DNA of 7,962 bases from JAWKWH01 sp041582695 (GTDB lineage Bacteria; Pseudomonadota; Alphaproteobacteria; Rhizobiales; Rhizobiaceae), in contig JBFIBB010000165.1 in NCBI GenBank assembly GCA_041582695.1, positions 1 to 7,962 of the forward strand. The letters run 5' to 3'. The position numbers and the translations under genes were made by a program. Below, in pieces: positions 1-6,687 of this stretch. Position 1 is the stretch's first letter; every line of letters begins with the position of its first letter. Below the pieces are notes generated by a model. The model searched no databases. It saw only the letters and a program-made list of their open reading frames with translations, and was not told the origin of the DNA.

Positions 1-618
1 CGCGACACGATTGCCGCATCCATGCCGGCACTCGAGTGGGTCGGATATCTGTCAACAGTCGGCGTCTATGGCGACCATGGCGGCGCATGGGTGGACGAAA
101 CCAGCGTTTGCCGCCCGGTGTCGCGGCGCTCGAAGCTTCGGTTGGCCGCCGAGCAGCAATGGATCGACTTTGGCGGGGATGCCGGCGTGCCAGTCGCCAT
201 ACTGCGCCTTGCCGGGATTTACGGTCCGGGCCGCAATGCCTTTGCCAAACTGGCGGCAGGCACGGCCCGCCGCCTGATCAAGCCGGGTCAGGTGTTCAAC
301 CGTATCCATGTTGTCGACATCGCGCGCTCGATAGCGCATCTGGGCGAACAGCGATTGGGCGGCATATTCAATGTTACCGATGACGAACCCGCGCCGCCGC
401 AGGATGTTGTCGCCTATGCCGCCGGACTGATGGGCGTCGAAATTCCGCCGGATATTCCTTTCGAGGACGCCGAACTGACGCCGATGGCGCGGTCGTTTTA
501 CGGTGAAAACAAGCGCGTTTCGAATGCGCGGTTGAAACGGACGGGTTTTGAGTTCGACTATCCTGATTATCGCAGCACGCTGTCGGCGATCTGGGCGGAT
601 GAGAGTTGGCGCAAGTGA
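1..618 (+). CDS. Atypical SDR-family NAD(P)-dependent oxidoreductase/epimerase-like protein (5' end missing)
   Basis: The frame is open from the first base (R-D-T-I-A-A-S before the first Met at 22), so the gene starts upstream of the window; 205 residues are visible and family members of roughly 290 residues imply that the N-terminal Rossmann GxxGxxG part, about 85 residues, is cut off. Visible marks are the YLSTVGVYGD block (window residues 16-25, the SDR Ser-Thr strand), RLAGIYGPGR (substrate-binding half of extended SDRs) and NRIHVVDIA near residue 100. Where extended SDRs usually carry YxxxK there is P-V-S-R-R-S-K (39-45), so the catalytic Tyr is absent; this is typical of YeeZ-like atypical SDRs, which bind nucleotide but whose reaction is mostly unknown. 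The substrate cannot be assigned. It ends at TGA 616-618, 119 bases before mepA. The family call is good; function is unknown. Confidence 0.85.
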   Translation, partial: RDTIAASMPALEWVGYLSTVGVYGDHGGAWVDETSVCRPVSRRSKLRLAAEQQWIDFGGDAGVPVAILRLAGIYGPGRNAFAKLAAGTARRLIKPGQVFNRIHVVDIARSIAHLGEQRLGGIFNVTDDEPAPPQDVVAYAAGLMGVEIPPDIPFEDAELTPMARSFYGENKRVSNARLKRTGFEFDYPDYRSTLSAIWADESWRK

Positions 619-737
619 TAGCCGTCGCGCCACCGCCACAATTCCGTCCACAATGGCGCGCGCGGCAGTTTACGCTCCGTTAACCAGGCGGGGCCAGTCT
701 GCTGCTACACAGGATGCTGCAGACAGGCTGACTTGCA

Positions 738-1736
738 ATGAGAATCCCGGGCAGATGGTATCGGATAATCGCCGCCGCAATCGCGCTGGCGGCAATGTCG
801 GGAATCTCGTCTGCCAAGGAGCCTCTGGCCAAGAACCTGTTCGGAGCAAAAAAACTGCCGGCCGCGGCGGAAGCCAAATCCTACGGTTTCTATTCCAAGG
901 GTTGTTTTTCAGGAGGCGTCGCAATTGCCGCCGACGGCCCGCGCTGGCAGGCCATGCGATTGTCGCGCAACCGCCGCTGGGGACATCCCGATCTGGTCAG
1001 CACGCTGGAAAGATTGTCTCGCGAGGCAGCCGCGGACGGCTGGAACGGGCTTCTGGTCGGCGACATCTCGCAGCCGCGCGGCGGGCCGATGCTTTCGGGC
1101 CATGCTTCGCACCAGATCGGGTTGGATGCCGATATCTGGTTCACCCCGATGCCGGCCAGGCGGTATTCGGTTTCCGAGCGCGAATCAGTCGGCGCGGCGT
1201 CGATGCTGAAACGCAATTCGCTCTATGTTGACGACCGCCGCTGGACCAAGGCGCACGAGGCGGTTTTGCGCCGTGCAGCCGGTTATTCCGAGGTCGAACG
1301 GATTCTGGTACACCCGGGGATCAAGAAGAAGCTCTGCGATACGGTTACCGGCGACCGGAACTGGTTGCGGAAAATCAGACCCTTTTGGGGACACGACTCC
1401 CATTTCCATATCCGCATCGGCTGCCCGTCCGGTTCCGCTGGTTGCAAAGAGCAGGCGACGACTCCCAAGGGGACGGGTTGCGACAAGTCGCTTGATTGGT
1501 GGTTCACGGAAGAACCCTGGCGTCCGGCCAAGGGTCCGCAGAAACCCAAGGCGCGCGATGTAATGACCATGGCGAGTCTGCCTTCGGAATGCCGGGCCGT
1601 CCTCGATGCACCGTCACCGGCATCGGAAGCCTTGGTGACAGTTACCGGCGGTGGAGGCTTGCCCGCTGCGGCAAATGCCTTCTCGGCAATTCCCGACAAA
1701 CCTGTACCTCTGCCGGTTCCGCGTCCTTCCAGGTGA
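738..1736 (+). CDS. mepA: Penicillin-insensitive murein endopeptidase MepA (peptidase family M74)
   Basis: This is an exported metallo-endopeptidase that cuts the D-Ala-meso-DAP cross-bridge of peptidoglycan in the periplasm. The 332-residue product begins with a signal peptide: basic MRIPGRWYR, a hydrophobic run to about residue 23, and a likely cut after SSA (26/27). Metal-site motifs are clear: GHASHQIGLDADIW gives H125 and D132, and WGHDSHFHIR gives H219, H222 and H224, with spacing like the E. coli enzyme (H113, D120, H206, H209, H211). All six cysteines expected for the three disulfides of MepA are present (C56, C200, C229, C236, C248, C285). The chain is longer than E. coli MepA; the extra part is a low-complexity Gly/Pro/Ala tail after C285 ending PVPLPVPRPSR. 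ATG 738 was chosen because it starts the signal peptide; the upstream ribosome site (AGACAGG, 721-727) is weak. No clear promoter is visible in 619-737. Confidence 0.95.
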   Translation: MRIPGRWYRIIAAAIALAAMSGISSAKEPLAKNLFGAKKLPAAAEAKSYGFYSKGCFSGGVAIAADGPRWQAMRLSRNRRWGHPDLVSTLERLSREAAADGWNGLLVGDISQPRGGPMLSGHASHQIGLDADIWFTPMPARRYSVSERESVGAASMLKRNSLYVDDRRWTKAHEAVLRRAAGYSEVERILVHPGIKKKLCDTVTGDRNWLRKIRPFWGHDSHFHIRIGCPSGSAGCKEQATTPKGTGCDKSLDWWFTEEPWRPAKGPQKPKARDVMTMASLPSECRAVLDAPSPASEALVTVTGGGGLPAAANAFSAIPDKPVPLPVPRPSR

Positions 1737-1749
1737 CCACTGCTTGAAT

Positions 1750-1788
1750 GGCGGCAATTTGGGGCGGCAATTTGCCGGTTTGTTGCCG
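1750..1788. repeat. Cluster of CGGCAA/TTGCCG half-sites (tandem plus inverted) after mepA
   Basis: GGCGGCAATTTG occurs twice in tandem (1750-1761 and 1763-1774, period 13). The second copy runs into TTGCCG, giving a perfect 13-base dyad CGGCAA-T-TTGCCG at 1765-1777, and a fourth half-site TTGCCG lies at 1783-1788. The array begins 14 bases after the mepA stop and about 100 bases before the ABC transporter start. It could be a regulator-binding site for the downstream unit or a nested RNA hairpin ending mepA transcription; no T-run follows, which argues against a simple intrinsic terminator. The structure is seen directly; the function is unknown. Confidence 0.5.
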
Positions 1789-1889
1789 TTCAGCCATAGG
1801 AAATCGTTCACAGCCGCTGTAAGAGGACCTCTCAGAAACCAAAGGCAGGTCCGCATGCGGGCGCCGGCAAATCCGTGGCGGATATACCG

Positions 1890-3758
1890 ATGCAAGTCAC
1901 CACAGGCAGCGCAATAACCGCAGGCGGCGACGTCATTGCCGTCATCCGGCGGGTGTTTCGCGAAAACGGCCGCGACTACATTCGCGACTATGTAATGGCT
2001 GCGATCTGCCTGCTGCTCGTCGCCTCGACCACGTTTTTTGTCGCCTGGATCATGAGCCCGGTTATCAACCAGATCTTTGTCGAGAAGCGCGTTGACCTGA
2101 TTGCGCTGATCTGCGGCGCGGTGATCGTCGCCTTTCTGGTTCGCGGTGCGGCCACTTACGGTCAGGGAGTTTTGCTGGCCAGGATCGGCAACAACATCGT
2201 CGCGCGCTATCAGCAGAGACTGTTCGATCACCTGATGCGGCTCGGTGTCGGATACTTCGCCGACGAACGCTCCGGGCGGCTTGCGGCGCGCATCAACGAG
2301 AACGTGACCGGCATCCGCGACCTGCTGAACCTGACGCTCAACGCGGTCGCCCGGGATGCGGTGATGCTTGTCGGGCTGATCGGCGTGATGATCTATCAGG
2401 ATCCGATGTTGTCGGCGATCGCGCTGGTCATCGGGCCGCCGCTGATCTGGGCGGTAAACTATCTGATGCGGCGGTTGCGCACGGTCGCCCGCGAGGCGGT
2501 TGAGTACAATTCGCGCGTCACCGGCGCCATACAGGAAGCAACCCAGGGCATCGCAATCGTCAAGGCCTTCACGATGGAGGAGCAGCTTTCCGCGAAGATC
2601 AGGAACCTGATCGCCATTGCCGAGGCGCGCGCCAACAAGATCGCAAGGGTACAGGAGCGCTCCGCGCCGATATCCGAATCGCTTGCCGGCTTCGCCATTG
2701 CCGGAGTGATCGGCTACGGCGGCTACCGCGTGGCGGCCAACAACGTTCCGCCGGGCGACCTGTTTTCCTTCATCACCGCGTTGATGCTTGCCTACGATCC
2801 GGCGCGCCGGCTTGCCCGCGTGCAGGTGGCGCTCGAGCGTTCGCTGGTCAACGCCCGCATGATCTACGAGATACTCGACATCGAGCCTCAGCAAGGCGAC
2901 ATGCCCGGCGCAAGCGAGCTCAAGGTGGGCAAGGCGGAGATCTGCTTCAGGGAGGTAAGCTTCTCCTACGCCACCCGGTTGCCGGTATTGAAAAGCGTCT
3001 CCTTTGTCGCCGCACCCGGTCGCACCACCGCCATCGTCGGTGCATCGGGAGCGGGCAAGACAACTCTGTTCGCGCTCCTGCAGCGGTTCTACGATCTCGA
3101 CGGCGGCGCAATCGAGATCGACGGCCAGAACATCGCCGAAATGTCGATAAGGTCGCTGCGCAGGTCGATCGCTTATGTGTCGCAGGCGCCCTATCTTTTC
3201 GAGGGCTCGATTGCCGACAACATCCGCTATGGCAATCCGGATGCGACAATGGACGACATCCGACACGCGGCCCGGCTGGCGCAGGCGGAGGAATTCATCC
3301 TCCAGCAGCCGCACGGCTACGATACTCCGGTCGGCGAGAGCGGCGCGACGCTCTCTGGCGGTCAGCGCCAGCGACTGTCCATCGCGCGTGCTCTTGTGCG
3401 TGACGCTCCAATCCTGCTGCTTGACGAGGCGACATCCGCGCTTGACAACGAATCGGAAAAAGCGGTGCAGGCGGCACTTGAAACGGTCATGAAAAACCGT
3501 ACGACGATCGTGATCGCCCACCGGCTGTCGACGGTGGTGGAGGCGGACAACATCGTCGTTCTGGAGGAAGGCAGGCTGATCGAACAAGGCACTCACAGGC
3601 AGTTGCTCAAACGGCCGGGCGGGGTTTATGCCCGCTTCTATCGCATGGGTGACGGCGCCGGGCTCGATCTTGTCGACGATCGTGAGACGGCAGCGAAAAT
3701 GCGGCGTGCCGGGCGCGGTACATCAGGGAGAAAGACAATGGCGGGGAACAGGAAGTGA
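1890..3758 (+). CDS. ABC exporter half-transporter, fused membrane and ATPase domains (MsbA/ABCB-like)
   Basis: An inner-membrane type I ABC exporter that should work as a homodimer, exporting or flipping an unknown substrate. Numbering from ATG 1890 (622 residues), about six hydrophobic segments lie in the first 300 residues (first near 36-57, a pair around 150-190, the last two around 265-305). The nucleotide-binding domain is complete: Walker A GASGAGKTT at 384-392, Q-loop Gln432, signature LSGGQ at 488, Walker B ILLLDEATSALD from 508 with catalytic Glu513, and switch His544. An in-frame GTG at 1875 would add five residues; ATG 1890 is preferred because GGCGGA (1877-1882) lies seven bases before it. 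There is no peptidase or substrate domain. The C-terminus carries a basic tail (about 35 residues) past the usual end, and the stop overlaps the dapB start. Overall fold resembles lipid A flippase MsbA, but many relatives carry other cargo, so no symbol is given. Confidence 0.93.
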   Translation: MQVTTGSAITAGGDVIAVIRRVFRENGRDYIRDYVMAAICLLLVASTTFFVAWIMSPVINQIFVEKRVDLIALICGAVIVAFLVRGAATYGQGVLLARIGNNIVARYQQRLFDHLMRLGVGYFADERSGRLAARINENVTGIRDLLNLTLNAVARDAVMLVGLIGVMIYQDPMLSAIALVIGPPLIWAVNYLMRRLRTVAREAVEYNSRVTGAIQEATQGIAIVKAFTMEEQLSAKIRNLIAIAEARANKIARVQERSAPISESLAGFAIAGVIGYGGYRVAANNVPPGDLFSFITALMLAYDPARRLARVQVALERSLVNARMIYEILDIEPQQGDMPGASELKVGKAEICFREVSFSYATRLPVLKSVSFVAAPGRTTAIVGASGAGKTTLFALLQRFYDLDGGAIEIDGQNIAEMSIRSLRRSIAYVSQAPYLFEGSIADNIRYGNPDATMDDIRHAARLAQAEEFILQQPHGYDTPVGESGATLSGGQRQRLSIARALVRDAPILLLDEATSALDNESEKAVQAALETVMKNRTTIVIAHRLSTVVEADNIVVLEEGRLIEQGTHRQLLKRPGGVYARFYRMGDGAGLDLVDDRETAAKMRRAGRGTSGRKTMAGNRK

Positions 3759-4570
3759 GCGCGATGAAGCTGGTTGTCGTCGGCGCCGCAGGCCGCATGG
3801 GCCGGGCGCTGGTCAGGACGATCGTTGAAACCGGCGGCGTCGAGTTGTCGGGCGCCGTGGATCGCGAGGGGGTTCCGCAGATCGGAGCCGATGCGGGCGA
3901 GATTGCGGGTGTCGGCCCGCTCGGCATCAAATTGACCGCCGATCCGCTGCCGGTCTTCGCCAAGGCCGACGGGGTGCTCGACTTTACTGCTCCCGCCGCC
4001 TCGGTGGTCTTCTCGGGATACGCGGCGCAGGCCCGCATCGTGCATGTCATCGGAACCACCGGGTGCACTGCCGAACACGATGCGGCATTTGCGGCTGCAG
4101 CCAGGCACACGGTCGTCGTCAAATCGGGTAACATGAGCCTCGGCGTCAATCTGCTTGCCGTGCTCGCCGAACAGGCGGCCCGGGCGCTCGGCCCCGACGC
4201 CTTCGACATCGAGATCCTCGAAATGCACCACAAGCACAAGGTCGACGCGCCTTCGGGCACCGCGCTTCTGCTCGGCGAGGCCGCCGCCAGCGGCCGCGGC
4301 ATTGCGCTTTCGGAAAATTCGGTGCGCTCGCGAGACGGCCATACCGGACCACGGGCGGAAGGCTCGATCGGTTTCGCAACCTTGCGCGGCGGCTCGGTGG
4401 TCGGCGAACATTCGGTCATCTTCGCCGGCGCCGGCGAACGCATTACGCTCACCCACCAGGCCGAGGACCGCGGAATCTTCGCCCGTGGCGCCCTCGTGGC
4501 CGCGCAATGGGGCAGGGGCCGCAAACCCGGCCTCCATTCCATGCGCGACGTGCTCGGCCTCGGCGCATAG
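3755..4570 (+). CDS. dapB: 4-hydroxy-tetrahydrodipicolinate reductase DapB
   Basis: A cytoplasmic enzyme that reduces 4-hydroxy-tetrahydrodipicolinate with NAD(P)H in the diaminopimelate/lysine pathway. The 271-residue length matches the family (E. coli 273). The N-terminal Rossmann motif VVVGAAGRMG is at residues 7-16; GNMSLGVNL and the catalytic block EMHHKHKVDAPSGTA follow, with H158, H159 and K162 matching the E. coli catalytic H159/H160/K163. The start is taken as GTG 3755, whose last three bases merge into the TGA of the ABC gene (GTGA), giving the MSxMKLVVVG beginning usual for rhizobial DapB; ATG 3764, with GGAAG eight bases upstream, is an alternative that removes three residues. The overlap points to translational coupling with the transporter. 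gpmA follows after 37 bases on the same strand. Confidence 0.96.
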   Translation: MSAMKLVVVGAAGRMGRALVRTIVETGGVELSGAVDREGVPQIGADAGEIAGVGPLGIKLTADPLPVFAKADGVLDFTAPAASVVFSGYAAQARIVHVIGTTGCTAEHDAAFAAAARHTVVVKSGNMSLGVNLLAVLAEQAARALGPDAFDIEILEMHHKHKVDAPSGTALLLGEAAASGRGIALSENSVRSRDGHTGPRAEGSIGFATLRGGSVVGEHSVIFAGAGERITLTHQAEDRGIFARGALVAAQWGRGRKPGLHSMRDVLGLGA

Positions 4571-4607
4571 TGAACCATACGCCTGAAATCGCCCTGAAAG
4601 GATTGTC

Positions 4608-5228
4608 ATGTCACGAACCCTCGTTCTCGTCCGCCACGGTCAAAGCGAATGGAACCTGAAGAACCTCTTCACCGGCTGGCGTGATGCCGACCTGACGGAG
4701 AAAGGCCATGACGAAGCGAGAGCCGCGGGCCGGATCCTGAACGAGCGCGGGTTGAAGTTCGACATCGCCTTCACCTCCGTGCTGCAGCGGGCGCAAAAGA
4801 CCTGCGATCACATTCTGGCGGCGGTCGGCCAGCCGGACCTGGAGACGATCCGCAATCTGGCCCTGAACGAACGCGATTACGGCGACCTGTCGGGCCTCAA
4901 CAAGGATGACGCGCGCGCCAAATGGGGCGAGGAACAGGTGCACATCTGGCGCCGCTCCTATGACACCGCGCCGCCGGGAGGCGAGAGCCTGAAGGATACC
5001 GGCGCCAGGGTCTGGCCGTACTATCTCCACGAAATGCAGCCCCATGTGCTGCGTGGCGGCACGGTGCTGGTGGCCGCGCATGGCAATTCGCTGCGCGCGC
5101 TCATCATGGCGCTCGACGGGCTGACAGGCGAGGAGGTGGTCAAGCTCGAACTGGGCACCGGCGTGCCGATCATCTATGAACTGAACGCCGATTCGACAGT
5201 CGCCTCAAAGGAAGTAATCGAGGCGTGA
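4608..5228 (+). CDS. gpmA: 2,3-bisphosphoglycerate-dependent phosphoglycerate mutase
   Basis: Interconverts 3- and 2-phosphoglycerate in glycolysis/gluconeogenesis through a phosphohistidine. The N-terminal LVLVRHGQSEWN holds the phosphorylated His10 inside the RHG signature; LNERDYGDLSG gives acid/base Glu88 and VAAHGNSLRAL gives the second active-site His158. FTGWRDADLTEKG is the usual substrate-loop sequence of dPGMs. At 206 residues it is the short form found in alphaproteobacteria, about 40 residues shorter than E. coli GpmA (250), mainly through loop loss and a missing C-terminal tail; this is not a truncation. ATG 4608 is preceded by AAGGA (4598-4602) at five bases. Its position directly after dapB suggests the same transcript. 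No convincing intrinsic terminator is visible after the stop. Confidence 0.96.
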   Translation: MSRTLVLVRHGQSEWNLKNLFTGWRDADLTEKGHDEARAAGRILNERGLKFDIAFTSVLQRAQKTCDHILAAVGQPDLETIRNLALNERDYGDLSGLNKDDARAKWGEEQVHIWRRSYDTAPPGGESLKDTGARVWPYYLHEMQPHVLRGGTVLVAAHGNSLRALIMALDGLTGEEVVKLELGTGVPIIYELNADSTVASKEVIEA

Positions 5229-5292
5229 CACCGCCCGGCAGGATGCGCATCGGCCACGGTCCGCTAATTGTCCGGCAGGCAATGTTTACGCG

Positions 5293-5320
5293 TTGACAGC
5301 GCGCCCGCGCCCGCTTACAT
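5293..5320 (+). promoter_or_regulatory. Sigma-70-type promoter for tRNA-Leu
   Basis: A perfect TTGACA (-35) at 5293-5298 is followed after 16 bases by TTACAT (-10, 5315-5320), 14 bases before the first tRNA base. The spacer is nearly all G and C. The perfect -35 and the position directly before a stable RNA gene support the call; the -10 is only a partial match. Confidence 0.6.
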
Positions 5321-5334
5321 CAGCGGCGCAACGG

Positions 5335-5421
5335 GCCCAGGTGGCGGAATTGGTAGACGCGCCAGCTTCAGGTGCTGGTACTGGCAACGGTGTGGAGGTT
5401 CGAGTCCTCTCCTGGGCACCA
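5335..5421 (+). tRNA. tRNA-Leu, anticodon CAG
   Basis: An 87-base class II tRNA. The acceptor stem GCCCAGG (5335-5341) pairs fully with CCTGGGC (5411-5417), followed by discriminator A and an encoded CCA (5419-5421). The anticodon stem CCAGC/GCTGG (5362-5366 / 5374-5378) closes a seven-base loop with anticodon CAG at 5369-5371, reading CUG leucine codons. The long variable arm (around 5379-5393) is typical of leucine tRNAs. The T stem GGAGG/CCTCT contains one G-T wobble and the loop is TTCGAGT. CUG is a preferred leucine codon in GC-rich genomes such as this. Confidence 0.97.
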
Positions 5422-5474
5422 AGAATCAACATTCACTCTTCCCAATCGTTACAGGATGTGGGGCCCGAAGGCCG

Positions 5475-5666
5475 GTTTTCGAGGCCGTTTACACGCCGGT
5501 CGACACCCGCATTTCCAAAAGTGCGGTTTCATCGCGGCTCGCCGTACTGTCGGGCTGGGAGATATTTTTCCAACAGGGCGATTACACCTGGAAGCTGTAT
5601 TCGGGTATGAGCGTCGACGAAACCGTGTTGCGCCGCGATTTGGCCGAGTTGACTGCGGCTGGATGA
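5475..5666 (+). pseudogene. Start-less coding-like reading frame after tRNA-Leu, possible gene remnant
   Basis: The frame from 5475 to TGA 5664-5666 reads 63 residues with a protein-like mix, including RLAVLSGWEIFFQQGD and MSVDETVLRRDLAELTAAG. By hand count about 44 of 63 codons end in G or C, close to the real genes here. Between the tRNA end and this stretch there is no ATG, GTG or TTG in frame; the first downstream ATG (5607) would leave only 19 residues. Extended upstream, the frame runs through the tRNA, which cannot be the gene start. It may be the 3' end of a gene whose front was lost, or chance. I do not recognise the family. Confidence 0.3.
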
Positions 5667-5701
5667 GGGTTGCGGTCGCCGTGTTTTGGATATCCCGCAT
5701 T

Positions 5702-5730
5702 TTGACGGTTTGCCGCGCTGACCTTAAAAC
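5702..5730 (+). promoter_or_regulatory. Candidate sigma-70 promoter for the BKACE gene
   Basis: TTGACG at 5702-5707 (five of six to consensus) lies 17 bases before TAAAAC at 5725-5730 (four of six), which predicts a start of transcription near 5737 and a 5' leader of about 55 bases. It lies in an otherwise gene-free stretch directly before the BKACE start, and overlapping dyads sit at the predicted start site. Confidence 0.5.
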
Positions 5731-5734
5731 AGGG

Positions 5735-5754
5735 TTCAAGTTGAATTGGTCAAC
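5735..5754. promoter_or_regulatory. Overlapping dyads at the BKACE promoter, candidate operator
   Basis: Two perfect inverted repeats share bases: TTCAA-G-TTGAA (5735-5745) and GTTGA-ATTGG-TCAAC (5740-5754). They begin five bases after the candidate -10 and cover the predicted transcription start, the classic place for a repressor. The half-site and spacing are compatible with many dimeric repressors of catabolic genes (for example GntR or LacI type), but the regulator is not encoded in this window. Confidence 0.45.
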
Positions 5755-5792
5755 AATGCGCCGGACCACCGGCCCCACCGAGACGAGTAATC

Positions 5793-6635
5793 ATGTCTGA
5801 CAGAAATCCTTGCATTGTTTGTGTTGCGATCACCGGTTCCGTGCCGCAGAAATCGGACAATCCGGCCGTTCCGATCAGCGTATCCGAGCAGATCGAATCG
5901 ACGCATGAGTCATATGAGGCAGGAGCCGCCATCGCTCATTGCCATGTCCGCAATGATGACGGCTCTGCTTCCTCCGATCCGGAGAAATTCGCGCTGCTCG
6001 GCGAGGGAATCCGCAAGCACTGCCCCGGCATGATTGTCCAGTTCTCCACCGGCGGGCGTTCGGGCTCCGGTCTGGCGCGCGGCGGCATGTTGCCGCTGAG
6101 ACCGGACATGGCCTCACTGACGGTCGGATCGAACAATTTTCCGAACCGGGTCAACGACAATCCGCCTGAGCTCGTCGACTGGCTGGCAGCCGAAATGCTG
6201 AAATACGGCATCAAGCCGGAAATCGAGGCTTTCGACTTGAGCCACATTTTCCAGGCGGCGCTGCTGGCCTCGGCCGGAAAGCTGAAAAACCCGCTTTATG
6301 TGCAGTTCGTCATGGGGGTCAAAAACGCGATGCCGGCCGACCGGCGATCATTCGATTTCTTCGTCGAAACGCTCGAGCGGGTTGCGCCGGGCTCGCTTTG
6401 GTGCGCGGCAGGCGTCGGCCGCCACCAACAGGAAGTCAATGAGTGGTGCATCGCTGCAGGCGGCCATGCGCGCACGGGCCTTGAAGACAACATCCGCCTG
6501 GACCGCGATACGCTTGCGCCTTCGAATGCGGCTCTGGTTCGACGCACCGTCGAGATCTGCGCGCGGTACGAAAGGCCGGTAGCGACTGCCGCGCAGGCAA
6601 GAAAGATGCTGGGACTGGAAGATTCGGGAAACTGA
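5793..6635 (+). CDS. BKACE family beta-keto acid cleavage enzyme (DUF849), substrate unknown
   Basis: A zinc-dependent TIM-barrel enzyme of the family founded by Kce (3-keto-5-aminohexanoate cleavage enzyme); members condense a beta-keto acid with acetyl-CoA and release acetoacetate plus a new acyl-CoA. The 280-residue product starts with IVCVAITGSVPQKSDNPAVPIS, the usual first strand and loop. The metal ligands are visible: AHCHVR gives H49 and H51, and TGLEDN gives Glu231 with Asp232, close to H46/H48/E230 of Kce. FSTGGRSG and EAFDLSH are further family blocks. ATG 5793 begins the conserved N-terminus; the ribosome site is poor (a GAG-rich stretch at 5780-5787). It is a single-gene unit with its own promoter and dyads, facing phasin tail to tail across 52 bases. 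No neighbour in the window (carnitine, lysine or betaine genes) reveals the substrate. Confidence 0.93.
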   Translation: MSDRNPCIVCVAITGSVPQKSDNPAVPISVSEQIESTHESYEAGAAIAHCHVRNDDGSASSDPEKFALLGEGIRKHCPGMIVQFSTGGRSGSGLARGGMLPLRPDMASLTVGSNNFPNRVNDNPPELVDWLAAEMLKYGIKPEIEAFDLSHIFQAALLASAGKLKNPLYVQFVMGVKNAMPADRRSFDFFVETLERVAPGSLWCAAGVGRHQQEVNEWCIAAGGHARTGLEDNIRLDRDTLAPSNAALVRRTVEICARYERPVATAAQARKMLGLEDSGN

Positions 6636-6687
6636 TCGCAGGCATCGATACCGACGCCATGCGCCAACTCCGAAACCTTCTAGCGCA

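Noticed and set aside
52..651. A 199-codon minus-strand frame opposite the SDR gene
   Set aside because: Antisense of a real coding frame, no recognisable motifs, no ribosome site.
548..1231. A 227-codon plus-strand frame spanning the SDR end and the start of mepA
   Set aside because: It overlaps two well-supported genes in another frame and its translation is Arg-rich low complexity.
1614..3596. A 660-codon open frame on the minus strand opposite the ABC transporter
   Set aside because: It is a mirror of a GC-biased gene: the translation is rich in Arg, His and Asp with no domain logic, while the plus strand carries a complete set of ABC motifs.
3607..4609. Two long minus-strand frames opposite dapB
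   Set aside because: Low-complexity Ala/Ser/Pro or Arg/Gly-rich translations without motifs; dapB on the plus strand is unambiguous.
5242..5251. Palindrome GATGCGCATC after gpmA
   Set aside because: A ten-base perfect palindrome cannot form a stable hairpin loop, has no T-run, and is expected by chance at this base composition.
5462..5490. Possible terminator after tRNA-Leu (GGCC hairpins with short T runs)
   Set aside because: Stems are only four base pairs and the T tracts (TTTT, GTTT) are short; not good enough to call.
5397..5792. Attachment-site duplication of the tRNA-Leu 3' end
   Set aside because: I looked for a second copy of the T-arm/acceptor end downstream within the window and found none, and no integrase gene is present.
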